A DNA stretch of 64,000 nt, from positions 77,564,994 through 77,628,993 of the forward strand of contig CM042013.1 in NCBI GenBank assembly GCA_023525715.1. Reading direction: 5' to 3'. Below are positions 1 to 11,115 of the stretch, piece by piece; positions within the stretch are counted from its first letter, which is position 1, and each line of letters starts with the position of its first letter. Origin of the DNA: Cichorium intybus. Taxonomy: Eukaryota > Streptophyta > Magnoliopsida > Asterales > Asteraceae. The notes under the pieces are model-generated. The model was given only the letters and a program-made list of their open reading frames with translations, did no database searches and had not been told where the DNA came from. The position numbers and the translations under genes are program-made.

Positions 1-642
1 GGAGAGTCCGTCTGCACTCATGTGCAAAGGATGCAAGGTTACGTGGACAGGCTTAGAAAACTGGGCATGCTAGTTGATTAGGAGTTGGCCATTGACATAG
101 TGCTTAACTCCTTACCAAGTTCTTATGACCAGTTCACACTGGCGTATCATTTGAACAACACTCAGGCCTCCTTGTCTGAGTTGTACAGCATGCTGCAGAC
201 TGCAGAAGATGGGATGAAGGGGAAAAGTGTACCCTTAGTTAGCCAACCTGTCTTGGCAATTCGTCATGGGAAGGGAAAGAAACGGAAGGGCCCTCCCGGT
301 TAGAACTGGAGGGAAAAGGTTTATGTTTGGTCATCCAGTAATGGCCCGAGACCCAAGTCCTCCGGCATTCCTCATGTCGCCAACCCCAAAGATACCGACT
401 GCTTTTATTGCAAAGAAAAGGGTCATTGGAAGATGATCTGCCCGATATACTTGCAGGACGTCAAGGACGGAAAAGTGAAGCCGACGTCAGTAGGTATGTA
501 CACTATCTCTAAAAACTCACCATTTTCCAGTTCTTGGGTCCTTGATACAGGATGTGGTTTTCACATCTGTTCTGATTTGCAGGGCCTAAAGGAAAGCAGG
601 GAAGTAGAGCACCGTAGATTGAACCTGATCATGGGACAATAG
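1..642 (+). pseudogene. copia family A (element 1): gag end and protease start, broken
   Basis: This is the left-truncated end of a Ty1/copia polyprotein that enters the window mid-gag. The capsid tail is read around 85-303. A CCHC zinc knuckle (CFYCKEKGHWKMIC, about 400-445) follows in another frame, then a protease core with an apparently intact active-site triad (WVLDTGCG, about 535-560). Stops at about 79-81, 301 and 640 and at least one frameshift break the frame, so no product is expected. The order gag-zinc knuckle-protease followed by integrase is copia order. The same family recurs at 31324-32614. The family assignment is firm; the exact lineage within copia is not. Confidence 0.85.
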
Positions 643-736
643 GAAATCGTTGCCTATTACCAAGATCGGTGTCTATAGTTTAGTTCTTAGTAGTGATGTT
701 TGTTTAGATTTAATAAATTGTTGCTATTTTCCATAA

Positions 737-3244
737 ATGGCAAGAAACATAATTTCATTTCATGCATTGTTCAAACAAGGCTTTCAGTTTTCTTTTGATA
801 ATAATATTGCTTCAATTTCTGTTTTCAAAAATGGTACTTTTATTTTTACTGCTTTTCCTTGTGATGGTGTGTATGAAACTGTGCAATGTGTTGACAATTT
901 AGGATATATTCTGCATGATATTGATTCTTCTAGTGGTGTAGAAAAGGCATGCTTTTAGCGCTGTCGTCTTGGGCACATTAACAACAAACGCATCGCCCAA
1001 CTCCAAAGGGATGGAGTGTTGGAATCATTCGACCTCAAATCAGATGATGTATGCGAATCTTTTCTTTTGGGCAAGATGACTAAATCACCTTTCAAATGGT
1101 CTTTTGAAAGAGGTGAAGGTTTATTGGACATCATACACACAGATGTGTCTGGTCCCTTCAGATCAACCACAAAGGATGGCACGCGGTTCTATGTGACCTT
1201 TACTGACGATTTTAGTAGATATGGGTATATCTACTTAATCAAGAACAAGTCAGACACCTTTGAAAAGTTCAAAGAGTTTAAAAATGAAGTTGAGAAGCAA
1301 TTGGGTAGGAAGATAAAGATGCTTAGATCCGACAGAGGCAGTGATTATCTTAGTATCGAGTTCCTAGACTATTTGAAGGAATGTGGAATAGTTTCACAGT
1401 TATTACCTGCTCGGACACCACAGTTGAACGGTGTTGCCAAGAGGCGTAACTGAACCCTGTTAGACATGGTTCGTTCCATGATGAGTCGAGCTTCGCTTCC
1501 CATTCACTTCTGGGGGTATGCCTTAGAGACTGCCGCCCATAACCTCAATCTTGTCCCAACTGTTGCCAAAACACCTCATGAGATGTGGACGGGGAAAGTG
1601 ACCTCGTTAGCACATATCAAGGTCTGGGGTTGTGAGGCTTTCGTTAGACGAGAGACTCAAGACAAACTCGCAGAAAGAAGTGAGAGGTGTTTCTTCATTG
1701 GATACCCCAAACAGTCCTTTGGATACTTATTCTACAGACCGAGCGAGGACGTGGTCTTTGTAGCTAGACGAGGAGTCTTTCGAGAGAGAGAGATCATATC
1801 CAAAGAGGACAGTGGGAGTACCATTGATCTTGAAGAAATTCAAGAGTCATTAGATGACACAACCTTAGGAGAAACTAGCAACCAATAAGAGGAAGAAGTT
1901 CCTGTTGGTTTGATAGACGTATCCTTACCTCTTAGGCGCTCCGATAGAGTTAGCATGCCACCCGTGTTTTTTGGTTTCTATATAACTACCGATGGAGATA
2001 CGTTTGTCAGTGATAGGACACTGATAAATCTGGATGAACCAGCTAACTACCAGGAAGCGGTGGTGGGCCCTGAGTCTGCCAAATGGAAAGAGGCAATGGA
2101 CAGCGAGATCAAGTCCATGTATGACAATCAAGTTTGGAACTTGGTTCACAATATACCGGGTCGAAAGACAGTCGGGTGCAAGTGGATCTTCAAGAAGAAG
2201 ACCGACATGGATGGAAAGGTGCACACCTTTAAGGCCAGACTGGTTGCGAAGGGTTTCACTCAAACCTCGGGGGTTGACTATGATGAGACCTTCTTACCAG
2301 TGGCCAAGATAAAGTCCATCAGGATTATGCTAGCCATAGCTGCGTTTCATGACTACGAAATTTGGTAGATGGACGTCAAAACCGCCTTCCTTAACGGGAA
2401 GTTGACTGAGGATGTTTATATGAATCAGCAAGAGGGTTTTGTCGATGCTAAGTACCCTAATAAGGTGTGTAAGCTTGAGAAATCGATCTATTGATTGAAA
2501 CAAGCTTCTTGCAGTTGGAATCTTTATTTCAATGAGAAAGTCAAAGAGTTTGGTTTCTCTATGAGCGAGGATGAGTCCTGTGTATATGTCAAGGCTAATG
2601 GGAGTATAGTCACTTTTCTAGTGCTGTATGTTGATGACATACTGCTCATGGGAAACTACGTTCCGACCTTGCAAGATGTCAAATCTTGGCTCGGGAAATG
2701 TTTCGCCATGAAAAACCTTGGAGAAGCTACTTATATTCACGGGATAAGAATATTGAGAGATAGGAAGAAAAGACTAATCGGACTTATCCAAAGTACATGC
2801 TTGGAAAAGGTACTGAAAAGATTTAGTATGGAAAATTCCAAGAAGCGAGAGATGCCTATCCAAAGTAATGCAAAGTTGAGTAAGACTCAAAGTCCGAGTA
2901 CCGACGAAGAAATAGCTGACATGAGTCGGGTACCTAATGCCTCGGCTGTAGGGTCGATCATGTACGCTATGACGTGTACTCGCCCTGATGTGGCCTTTGC
3001 TTTAAGCATGGTCAGTCGGTTCCAGGGGAATCCTGGAAGGACACATTGGATAGCTGTCAAGAATATACTAAAGTATCTGCGAAGGACAAAGAACATGGTG
3101 TTGGTCCTTGGTGGCAGTGATACTTTGAGAGTTAATGGATATATAGATGCCAGCTTTCAGACGGATAGAGACAACGGTCGGTCTCAGTCGGGCTGGGTAT
3201 TCCTTTTGAACGGGGGAGCGGTAACTTGGAAAAGTTCCAATTAA
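737..3244 (+). pseudogene. copia family A (element 1): protease end, integrase and reverse transcriptase with in-frame stops
   Basis: One reading frame runs for about 2.5 kb and is interrupted only by nonsense codons (about 956, 1451, 1886, 2366, 2492, 3242). Domains in order are GAG-pre-integrase (CRLGHINNKRI), integrase core (HTDVSGPF, then LRSDRGSDY), and copia reverse transcriptase with an intact YVDDILLMGN catalytic box near 2628. The integrase position where the intact copia at 23487-27506 has SERRN reads AKRRN, so the third catalytic acidic residue (Glu of DDE) is Lys. Several stops fit C-to-T type changes (TGG to TAG, CGA to TGA, CAG to TAG) when compared with that intact element. It is non-functional and the family call is secure. 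Confidence 0.9.
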
Positions 3245-3617
3245 GAGACAATAGCTGATTCGACGTGAGTCAGAGTCCATAGCAGCAAGTGAAGCGTCAA
3301 AGGAAGCGGCTTGGCTGAAGAATTTCATCGGTGACCTTGGAGTAGTCCCGAGCATTCAGGAGCCAATGGAACTGTTCTGTGATAATAAAGGAGCGGTCGC
3401 CCTGACAAAGGAACCGCGAGATCATGGAAAGTCCAGACGTATCGACAGAAAGTACCACTACATTCGACATAGAGTAGAAGAAGGTCACCTCGTTGTAAAG
3501 AGGGTATCGTCTGAAGATAATCCTGCAGATCCCTTGACAAAGGCTCTGAGTAGGATCAAGCACAATCAACATGCTAGGAGCATTGGATTGAGAGATGATA
3601 TTAGTTTTAGTAATTAG
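3245..3617 (+). pseudogene. copia family A (element 1): RNase H end
   Basis: This completes the polyprotein after a frameshift between about 3262 and 3366. Recognisable RNase H and tail motifs are ELFCDNKGAVAL, DRKYHYIRHRVEEG and NPADPLTKAL, which align by eye with the end of the intact copia ORF at 23487-27506. The ORF ends at 3615-3617. Homology is clear; the frame is lost, so this is a relic. Confidence 0.85.
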
Positions 3618-4474
3618 ATAGAGTTTTGAAACTTGTAACAGTATAAATGTAATTGACTTTAGTGATTTAATAATAGAGATTTATTAATGAGTATTGTTTA
3701 TTTCCTTTGTCAATTATTTATTATTGTGTTTCATTTTTGCATGTTTACTTCCTGAATAATTGGATTATTCAAAGGTCCACAGTCGTTCATACTTTTAGGG
3801 AGTAAGTATAAATGAAGATTGTCATAATTTGGTTGTAGATTGTCTAAGGAGTTAAATATAGCAATAAGATTGCTACAACATTCATGAGTACTTAGGAACG
3901 GAGATTTGAGTATTGGATAGACCCGCGCTCAATAGATTGCTTCATGGATTACATCACAAGCAATGTTGAGACGATAATATCTTATGATATTAAAGTAGAG
4001 AGATATGAATTATAATTTACGAGGCGGTCGTTCATTGATAGTACAAAAACGCATCGGTAACACGATGTTATAAAACGTGCTGTTGTGAGTGATTTGTCTG
4101 GTAAAAGATATAAGCATATGAGTCAAAGCTTATTCATCCCTTGACCCTAACAAGAAACAGATATCTGTAGCCCTCTCGATGATTTTGAAGTTGACTGAAA
4201 GTGTTGGCCAACCAGGACTTAATTGATGTGTTCAATTGTAGTCTTAAAAGTCATAAGCAAATCAGAAATCGGGAAACAGAGTATCGGACTGAGATTGATT
4301 CTAATCCATGTCTCAAGTCCGAAAATATCTTGTTGGACGGAGGATCATCTGATCACTTATCTATGGACAGAACTGACTAGGTCAGAGCTTGGCAGCGGTT
4401 TCTAGGAAACTGAGATTTGTTAATCAGAAGATACATTTGACAATTAAAGTCATAGACTTATCCAAGTAGGAGAC
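3618..4474 (+). other. 3' untranslated internal region and polypurine tract of element 1
   Basis: No gene is seen. This spacer between RNase H and the 3' LTR is shared with the family-A copy at about 39180-39954 (common phrases include GAATAATTGGATTATTCAAA and TCCACAGTCGTTCATAC). It ends in a purine-rich tract (CCAAGTAGGAGAC, about 4462-4474) directly before the TGTTAG start of the LTR, as expected for plus-strand priming. Confidence 0.75.
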
Positions 4475-4545
4475 TGTTAGATTAGGTGTCTAAGCCATGA
4501 CTTATAAATTGTATTTATCATATTGATAGAAGCAAAGTCCATTTG

Positions 4546-6486
4546 TGTAACACCCGGCTTATTAACAAAAACACCCCAAAAATTTTCATTTTTCAAACCA
4601 AATATTTTACAAACAAAAACATAAGTAAGGGGTATTAGTTAATACAATGCGAGTACAAGAGTATCACGAAGTATAATACATAAAATATTATACATTTTTC
4701 AAGCCGGGTCGTCACTTCAAATACTAGTCCTCAGTCACGGACTTTATCTTTTCCCTTGGCGGGATCACGCTCACCTGCAGGGACATATCAATAAAACCGT
4801 GAGCTATAAAGCCTAATGAGTAATCAAGCAATTTAACATGCATATATAAGAGAATAACAGCAATTAAACTCTTAAACAATTTCTGTCCCAAAGTCATGGT
4901 CATCACTGACCGCACCGTATATCATAGCCATAAAGGCCGCACCAAATATCATAGCCCGAAGGCCGCACCAAATATCATAGCCCGAAGGCCGCACCAGTTT
5001 AGGTTCAATAACCCAATATCATGGTCCTAAGACCGCACCAGAAATCATAGCCATATAGGCCGCACCAGTTGGATATAACATCCGATATCATAGCCACAAG
5101 TGGCCGCACCATTTAGTACCATTTTATTTCATTTCAAATTTCCATATTCAACTCTAAAACTACTACAAGTTATAAGAGTTCAACCATCAAATATCACATT
5201 TGATATAAGTGAGATTACTCACCTGAAGGTTTGCTACAACTAGCTTTTGTTGTTCCTTGCTTTCCAATGTGATCCGTAGAATTTTGTCCCGTACCTATAA
5301 TTCCATTTGTTTTCAAAATGATTATAGGTCAATAACCATTCTAATTAACTCTAATACAATAGAGTTTAATACAATACTATTATAAACAATGCCTAGTTAA
5401 TAAACTTTCCATTTACTAACTTTTTATGAATTTTACTATTCACCGAGGCATTCGAATCGATCTACAGTGCTCCCGAGGAGTCAAAAACTCAATTTAATAT
5501 TTTTCTAGGTCTTTCCTAACCATCATGGACTTATGGTTCAAGTTTGAGGTAAATCGGACAAGCCTAGCAAAATTTGGCGTTTTTGGACCCCCTGCCAGCA
5601 AGCATGACCCGTGCTCTATTTTGGCCTAGGGAAGCACGACTCGTGCAACCCATAATAGAAACATTCTTTGGTTTTCCAGAAACACACGACTCATGCAACT
5701 TGTGCACTAAAAACGCACGACTCGTGCATAACCTGGGAAATTCCAGAATTCTCGCGATTTTTCACTGTAGCGTGCAGTTTTGACATTTTAAGTACTTATT
5801 TTTGTTCTTAATCACTTGGGGTTCATTCCCAGGTCAAAACTCTCCATGAAAACAAGGTTTTTAACCATTGAAATCAATTCAATTCATCAAAATGAAGAAT
5901 TAGGGTTCTTAGTTCCAAAAACCCCAAAACTTCAACTTGATCAATTTCAATGGTTTCACTTGTTATATGCTTATCTAGTGATCATATTAGAACTCAGAAA
6001 TCATGAATAAACATCATGAAATTCACTGAAATTGCAAATTTCAGTTTTGACCCAAAAACCCATCAAGAACAAAAAAGGCTAGAACTTGAAATACTTACTT
6101 CCAAAGCTTCCAAACCTTCAATTCAAAGGCTAGAATCGAAATCCAAGCTCAAATCTTCCAGAAATCTTCAAGGTTTGCAGAATCCGTACTATGAAAACCC
6201 TCTCCCGTATCTGTTAAAATTTCTGCACATGTGGAAGAACCTTCCCACTATTTATACCTTCAGAAATTGCAATCTAGTCCTTGAAGTTGCATTTCTTAAA
6301 ATTTTGCCACAATTTACAATCTAAATGACAAAATCAGATTTTTATAACATTTTAAGTCCAAGACTCAAAATATTATTACCAAACAAGTCTTTTTCTGTCA
6401 AAAAGACCAAATTACCCTTCTAAGGTAAAATGACCATTTTGCCCTTTTTATTATAATTACATAATAAAATACATTTTGGCGTTACA
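4546..6486. mobile_element. solo LTR, Ty3/gypsy type, 1.94 kb
   Basis: The ends are TGTAACACCC and GGCGTTACA, giving inverted TGTAAC/GTTACA termini. The flanks are ATTTG (4541-4545) and ATTTA (6487-6491), a target duplication with one change. Removing it rejoins the host copia LTR phrase. No PBS, PPT or polyprotein lies inside, so it is a solo LTR. By analogy with the gypsy LTR at 45211-46608, whose internal region shows it is on the minus strand, this one may also read on the minus strand, but I cannot prove that. Inside are a minisatellite (4900-5112) and several CACGACTCGTG palindromes (5600-5725). Confidence 0.75.
4900..5112. repeat. minisatellite, about 30-bp units ending GGCCGCACCA
   Basis: About seven imperfect units of the type ATATCATAGCCCGAAGGCCGCACC lie in tandem inside the solo LTR, two of them almost identical and adjacent (about 4950-5000). 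Unit spacing drifts from about 30 to 50 bp. It is GC-rich compared with its surroundings. Confidence 0.8.
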
Positions 6487-7179
6487 ATTTAGGTTGCCCT
6501 CATAGCTGGAGGTTTGACAGAAAGTTTAGTAGAGAGAAATGTTGATTTATTAAATGTTTAATAAATCAATAGAAATAAAATAAATAGTTTATTAATATAT
6601 TAGAGTGATAATATATTAATTAGAAACTATAGTAATTAATTAGAAATTAATCTAGAATTAATTGGATTTAATTTAGTGATTAATTTAATTAATTATAAGT
6701 GCAGGGACTGGTTTTGTAATTATTCAATAGTTGAATATTGACCGGCCAGTGGAAGCTCATAGGTGGCAAGATTTTGTGGAGCCTCCACATAAATCTCGAA
6801 ACCCTAATTAGGGTTTAAAGGGGCTTGGTCCATTTGACAAAAGGTTTGTCAAAAGTTGGGCTCTTCTAGCGTTTTGACTGTAACCCTTGGAGGCTATAAA
6901 TAGAACCCCTGGTAAACCTAATTGTCTGCGCCATTTTTATTGTCTCTCTGGAACTCTGCTGTCTCTTCTCCATTGCTTGGGTGTGACTTCATTTGAGGCA
7001 AGATATTTTTGCTACTAGCTTCAAGAAGAAAATTCAAAGGTTGGTTTTCTTGTTCTAATTCTTTAGAAATTAATTGTTGGCCTTCTAGGTTTTATTATAT
7101 GTTCATTGATAGAAAAACATAGTTCTTCATCTTAGGTTGCATGTGAACTTAGGATTTCTAGTTCATAGATTGCTAAAAA

Positions 7180-7665
7180 CCTTTCATCTTAACCATTATC
7201 ATTTTGTGTTTAACTTTTAGTCAGAAGCCTTAGATGTCTCACTTTCAATACATAAGAGGAACAAACCCTATGTTAACTACATACGCCTCTTTAGAGTCCA
7301 TGTTATAACTAATGTAGCCTTTATAACTATCATGTTTCATTATAACCTTTAACCATATCAAATGATAGCACTTTCTAAAGTTGAGTCGCTAGTATGTATC
7401 TCAGGTCTAAGGAGACAGGGATAACATCTTTACTCAAGAATCACTTACAAAGACGATCCATGAAGTGATCTTGAAGTATGTTGAGTCCAATACTTATTCC
7501 CTAGAAGCACTTATGAACCTAGCTTGCAATTCCGTGCTATTTTCAACCCTTTGAAAATCATACATTGTATTCATCTTTGTCTTTCTTCATAAATGTTCCC
7601 ATAATTATTACCGACCATGGACATTGAGAATAACTATTTTATTCATGGATTAAACATGCTACCCG
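7180..7665 (-). mobile_element. inverted fragment of a copia 3' untranslated region
   Basis: Read on the minus strand, this matches by eye the spacer between RNase H and 3' LTR of the intact copia (about 27620-28095). Shared phrases on this strand include CCTTAGATGTCT, ATACATAAGAGGAACAAA and GACCATGGACATTGAGAATAA. There is no LTR or coding part with it. It abuts the 3' LTR of element 1 and is in the opposite orientation. Confidence 0.65.
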
Positions 7666-9746
7666 GAACACAATCAATTATTAACTTACAGAATATGTCA
7701 TACATATCCAAGTTTTATACTATAATTGTTGCTCATATCCCGATAGCTAAATACTAATTAAATTCAAATGAAATCCCATTACTAGAACTACAGAGTCCTA
7801 TGGCTCAAATGTAAATCTTTAAACTCATTTTAAGAGAATCTTCGTAAATAGGTTCTCAAATTGATTTGAGTGAATTTTGTGAATACTATAATCTCCTTCT
7901 TTAACTTTATTCCAAATATTGTTAAACCCAGGGAGTTCCTCCTTCGGCTTTGTTTTTTTGTGTTTTTAATTATATTGTTCTACTGAACCGATTTTCTTAT
8001 AATTTTCTTTTACGAAAATGCTATTACTAATTTAATTTTTCATCACTTTGTTTTTATACATGATTAATAGAATTCTTCCATTTTCATATATTGTTAGATA
8101 TTTGTTTTCCAATTTTTAAACCTTTTTGGTACAAATTTGAGACAACATTCTTCTATAGAATTTCCGTAGTTTTATGATTTTGTTTTTGTATTCTTTTAGA
8201 CTTACTTTTATTTTCAACTCCTTTTACTTATCTTTTATATATTTTCTTTATAAAATCACATTTTACAAAATTAACTTTTTATAATTTTTACAACTTTATT
8301 TTATGCATGGTTATTGTGATTTTTACTTTCTGAATATTTTTTTTTTTTGGAATTTTGATTAATTAAGTGAAACAAACATGAACAAGTCTTAGTTTGTTTT
8401 TAATTCTTTAACAGCCCTAATCATGAACAAGTATGTTTGAATAATTAATGTTGTAATATGAATATTTAGATAAATACATATTTAAAAAAATTAATGTAAA
8501 GCAACTTCCAATTGTAAAAATAAAATTGATAGATTGTAAAGGCTAAAGTAAAAATCAAACATATTCGGTAGTAAACCAAAATCTAATCTAATTTTACATT
8601 TTTTTAATCTTAAATTTTTTTGTAGACGACGTATAAGAATTTATTTTACCTTTCATTTTTATTTTGATTAAGTTATATATCTTTTACGATTTTAATTTTT
8701 TTTGTTTTTTTTTTTCTAATTTAATACTTGGTTTTGGTTGGACCTGGTCCGGCCCGTCTCAAATCAATGAAATTGTAAAAAGAAAATTGATTTTATTATT
8801 ATAATTTAAAAAGATTTATTAGCATAGCTAAATGCAACACCCACTAATTGCAATAACATGTCAATTTAAAAAGGTTTATTTAAATATCTACATGCAACAC
8901 TCAGTAATTGTAATATATCAACAGTTAAGTTACCTAATAGCTAATAAATACAAATTTTTTATTCATTATGTATGGTTCTTATTTAAATATTTGTGTTTGT
9001 TTATTTGTGTTTATTCTAATGGTTTAATTTTAATTAAATTATATCAAATATCATATGTGTTAAATATGAAAAGAATTACGACAAGATGTTAAAATAATAA
9101 TGATATGAGCTGAAAAAAAAAACATGAAAGATCGTTTTGGATTTCTAATTTTCTATATATGAAAAAATTTCCAGTGTCTGAAGGTGGTTAATTCGATTTT
9201 ACTTAAAACAATAACAAAAATATAATCAAAAACTACATTGAACCAGTGAACATATCAATTAAAGTTAGTCATAAGTTAGTTATATAATCGTGCACCAGGA
9301 ACTCGAAACGTGCTAACGGAATTGTCTTTGCCTATTATACATATAAAATTTTCTGCCATATCACATATGGTGCTATTACTATATGCAAAACAAATTACAA
9401 CAAATCAATAACTGCTAATAGAAATTTGACACGTGCACATAGAATTTTTTGTTTAAAATGAAAATCGATGGTCGTGAATATGAATTTTTTTCAATAATCA
9501 GACAGATTTTAACTTGTTTTACTTGTTAACAGGCCACTGCTAATTTTTAAGAACAATTTTCCAATAATCATTTGTTTCTTTTTAAAATATTTTTTCTAAC
9601 ATATCAATAATACCAAGAGGAGTGGTGGGGAAAAGGTTCCTCACGACCTCTAACTTTTTTTTTACTGTCACACTAAATCAGAAAGCCCTCGCCCGTTAAA
9701 ATCTTAGAAATCGTCGTCACTCACCGTATCTCACTTATATACATAC
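7666..9746. other. AT-rich DNA without recognisable genes
   Basis: About 2 kb with dense stops in all frames, homopolymer T and A runs (for example 8337-8348 and 8697-8716) and no ORF worth reporting. An imperfect direct repeat of about 58 bp lies at 8806-8925 (TTAAAAAGRTTTATT, then ATGCAACACYCASTAATTG). I see no transposon termini with confidence. Confidence 0.6.
8806..8925. repeat. imperfect tandem duplication, about 58 bp x 2
   Basis: Two adjacent copies share the phrase order TTTAAAAAGGTTTATT, TAAATGCAACACCCACTAATTG and a run ending AATA, differing by scattered substitutions. The function is unknown. Confidence 0.55.
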
Positions 9747-9758
9747 AAATATGCATAT

Positions 9759-9913
9759 GTAGCCAATTGTCTATTGATCAAGTGGTAAAGGCGTCACCCT
9801 CCCTCTTTGAGGTTGAGGTTCAAATCTCGTTAAAGACATAGGTGGATTCAGGAATAGCAGTAGAATATATTTGCCGTTCTAAAAAAATAAAAATAAAAAA
9901 TAAAATAAAATAA
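9759..9913 (+). mobile_element. tRNA-derived SINE, 155 bp, with 12-bp target duplication
   Basis: A Pol III A-box-like stretch (TGGTAAAGGCG, near 9782) and B-box-like stretch (GGTTCAAATCTCG, near 9817) are spaced as in tRNA-derived SINEs. A short body and an A-rich tail (TTCTAAAAAAATAAAAATAAAA) follow. It is flanked by the direct repeat AAATATGCATAT at 9747-9758 and 9914-9925. It is not a functional tRNA because no cloverleaf acceptor stem is evident. It ends about 200 bp before the carboxylesterase start codon. A related copy lies inverted downstream of that gene. Confidence 0.85.
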
Positions 9914-9925
9914 AAATATGCATAT

Positions 9926-9940
9926 TGTATATATATGGTA
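9926..9940 (+). promoter_or_regulatory. candidate TATA region of the carboxylesterase gene
   Basis: The stretch TGTATATATATGG lies about 180 bp upstream of the ATG at 10117 and immediately after the SINE target duplication. It is the best TATA-like sequence between the SINE and the gene. The start site cannot be fixed without transcript data. Confidence 0.35.
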
Positions 9941-10116
9941 TGGCCACTTCCAGTCTTCCACCAAGTGGGACGGCTAACCCGTACGGCTAAATTTGTCCTA
10001 TGAGACCGCATGGTGTGGTGTCCCCACTCCGTTTGGTCCAACTGCTTGCATATCCACTACTTAAACAAATCTTCCTCTGGTCATGAACCACAGTTCCCTC
10101 ACCTTGTAGATGCGAT

Positions 10117-11115
10117 ATGGCCTTCTCCTTCTCTCCCTTGCCTTTAACTCATCCTGAAGAGATGCTCCATGACCTGTCGCCCTTTCTACTAATCCATAAA
10201 AATGGTCGCATTGAACGCCTAGTTGGAGAAGAGGTAAGCCCACCATCAACCGATCCCACCACCGGAGTTCACTCCAAAGATGTCCGAATCTCACCGGAAA
10301 CAGGCCTCTCCGCAAGGATTTACTTGCCAGAAACACTTACCTCCCAAAAGCATAAACTCCCAGTCCTTATATACTTCCACGGAGGTGGTTTTGTTATAGG
10401 AACCGCCTTCAGTGCCATGTTCCAGCCCTACCTCAACCAGCTTGCTTTGGAAGCACAAACCATCATCGTTTCCGTTGATTACCGAAGAGCCCCAGAACAT
10501 CTCTATCCAGCTCAATACGATGATTCCTGGGAAGCCATCGAATGGGTTGCTTCACATGCAACAAGAAACGGCAACGAGCCATGGCTTAACGAGTATGCTG
10601 ATTTTGAACGTGTCTTCTTTGGTGGGGAAAGTTCTGGTGCGAACATTGCTCACCAAATGGGTATGCGGGTCGGGTTAGGGAAAGACTTGGTTTCTTTTAG
10701 TGATGGAGTGAAGCTTGCTGGCATTGTCTTGATCCATCCTTACTTCTGGGGAGAAACGCTACTTGGTGGTGAGGTTGTTGCTGACGTGAAGGAGAGAAAT
10801 ATCTTGGAAAAATTGTGGCGGGTAATGTATCCAACTATTAGCGGGTTGGATGACCCGTTAGTAAACCCGGGTACAGATTCGAATCTTTCGAAACTAGGGT
10901 GTAAAAAGGTAGTTGTTTTTGTGGCTGAGAATGATTTGTTGAGGGATAGAGGATGGTATTATCATGAAGTTCTGGGGAAGAGTGGATGGAATGGAAGAGT
11001 CGATATAATTGAAGCCAAAGGAGAGGGACATGCTTTTCATCTGTTTCCACCTTTTCGTGATAACACTTCAACTTTGTTCAAGACTATGTATTCTTTCATC
11101 AATGGGGATGAATAA
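10117..11115 (+). CDS. class-I carboxylesterase (CXE / 2-hydroxyisoflavanone dehydratase-like), intronless
   Basis: The 332-residue protein is a plant alpha/beta-hydrolase of the hormone-sensitive-lipase group, usual in length for CXE proteins (about 310-340). Visible landmarks are the oxyanion-hole motif HGGGF (88-92), the nucleophile elbow GESSG (170-174, Ser172), Asp273 in ENDLLRDRGW, and His305 in GEGHAFHL. The Ser-Asp-His triad is therefore complete. This separates it from GID1 gibberellin receptors, which lost the His, and from dehydratase forms in which the nucleophile is Thr. Family members hydrolyse small esters of hormones, volatiles or xenobiotics; the substrate here cannot be read from sequence. 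There is no signal peptide, so a cytosolic enzyme is likely. The ATG is the first in frame and the single exon fits many CXE genes. SINEs flank it on both sides. Confidence 0.93.
   Translation: MAFSFSPLPLTHPEEMLHDLSPFLLIHKNGRIERLVGEEVSPPSTDPTTGVHSKDVRISPETGLSARIYLPETLTSQKHKLPVLIYFHGGGFVIGTAFSAMFQPYLNQLALEAQTIIVSVDYRRAPEHLYPAQYDDSWEAIEWVASHATRNGNEPWLNEYADFERVFFGGESSGANIAHQMGMRVGLGKDLVSFSDGVKLAGIVLIHPYFWGETLLGGEVVADVKERNILEKLWRVMYPTISGLDDPLVNPGTDSNLSKLGCKKVVVFVAENDLLRDRGWYYHEVLGKSGWNGRVDIIEAKGEGHAFHLFPPFRDNTSTLFKTMYSFINGDE

Larger units (their letters stand above)
4475..7180 (+). mobile_element. 3' LTR of copia element 1, split by a solo LTR
   Basis: It begins TGTTAGATTAGGTGTCTAAGCC and matches the LTR starts at 15758, 32620 and 39955. 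It is interrupted at 4546-6486 by another LTR and then resumes with GGTTGCCCTC. The distal half has a TATA box (GGCTATAAATAGAAC, near 6892) and the family phrase GGTTGCATGTGAACTTA near 7135. The right end is uncertain (about 7175-7185) because no clean CA terminus or target duplication is visible before an inverted copia fragment begins. Without the insertion it is about 760 bp, the size of the other family-A LTRs. Confidence 0.75.

Noticed and set aside
4900..5112. CRISPR-like regularly spaced repeat
   Set aside because: Plant DNA, irregular spacing, no cas genes; it is a minisatellite inside an LTR.
6016..6324. 102-codon open frame
   Set aside because: Inside the solo LTR, low-complexity Lys/Leu/Asn composition, no recognisable domain.
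6795..6820. Telomere-like AAACCCTAATTAGGGTTT
   Set aside because: Only one unit on each side of a short palindrome, and it belongs to the copia LTR; not an interstitial telomere array.
8832..9092. 86-codon open frame
   Set aside because: AT-rich, spans a tandem duplication, no domain or homologous copy.
9775..9840. Possible tRNA gene (A and B boxes)
   Set aside because: The boxes are part of a SINE with an A-rich tail and 12-bp target duplication; no complete cloverleaf is seen.
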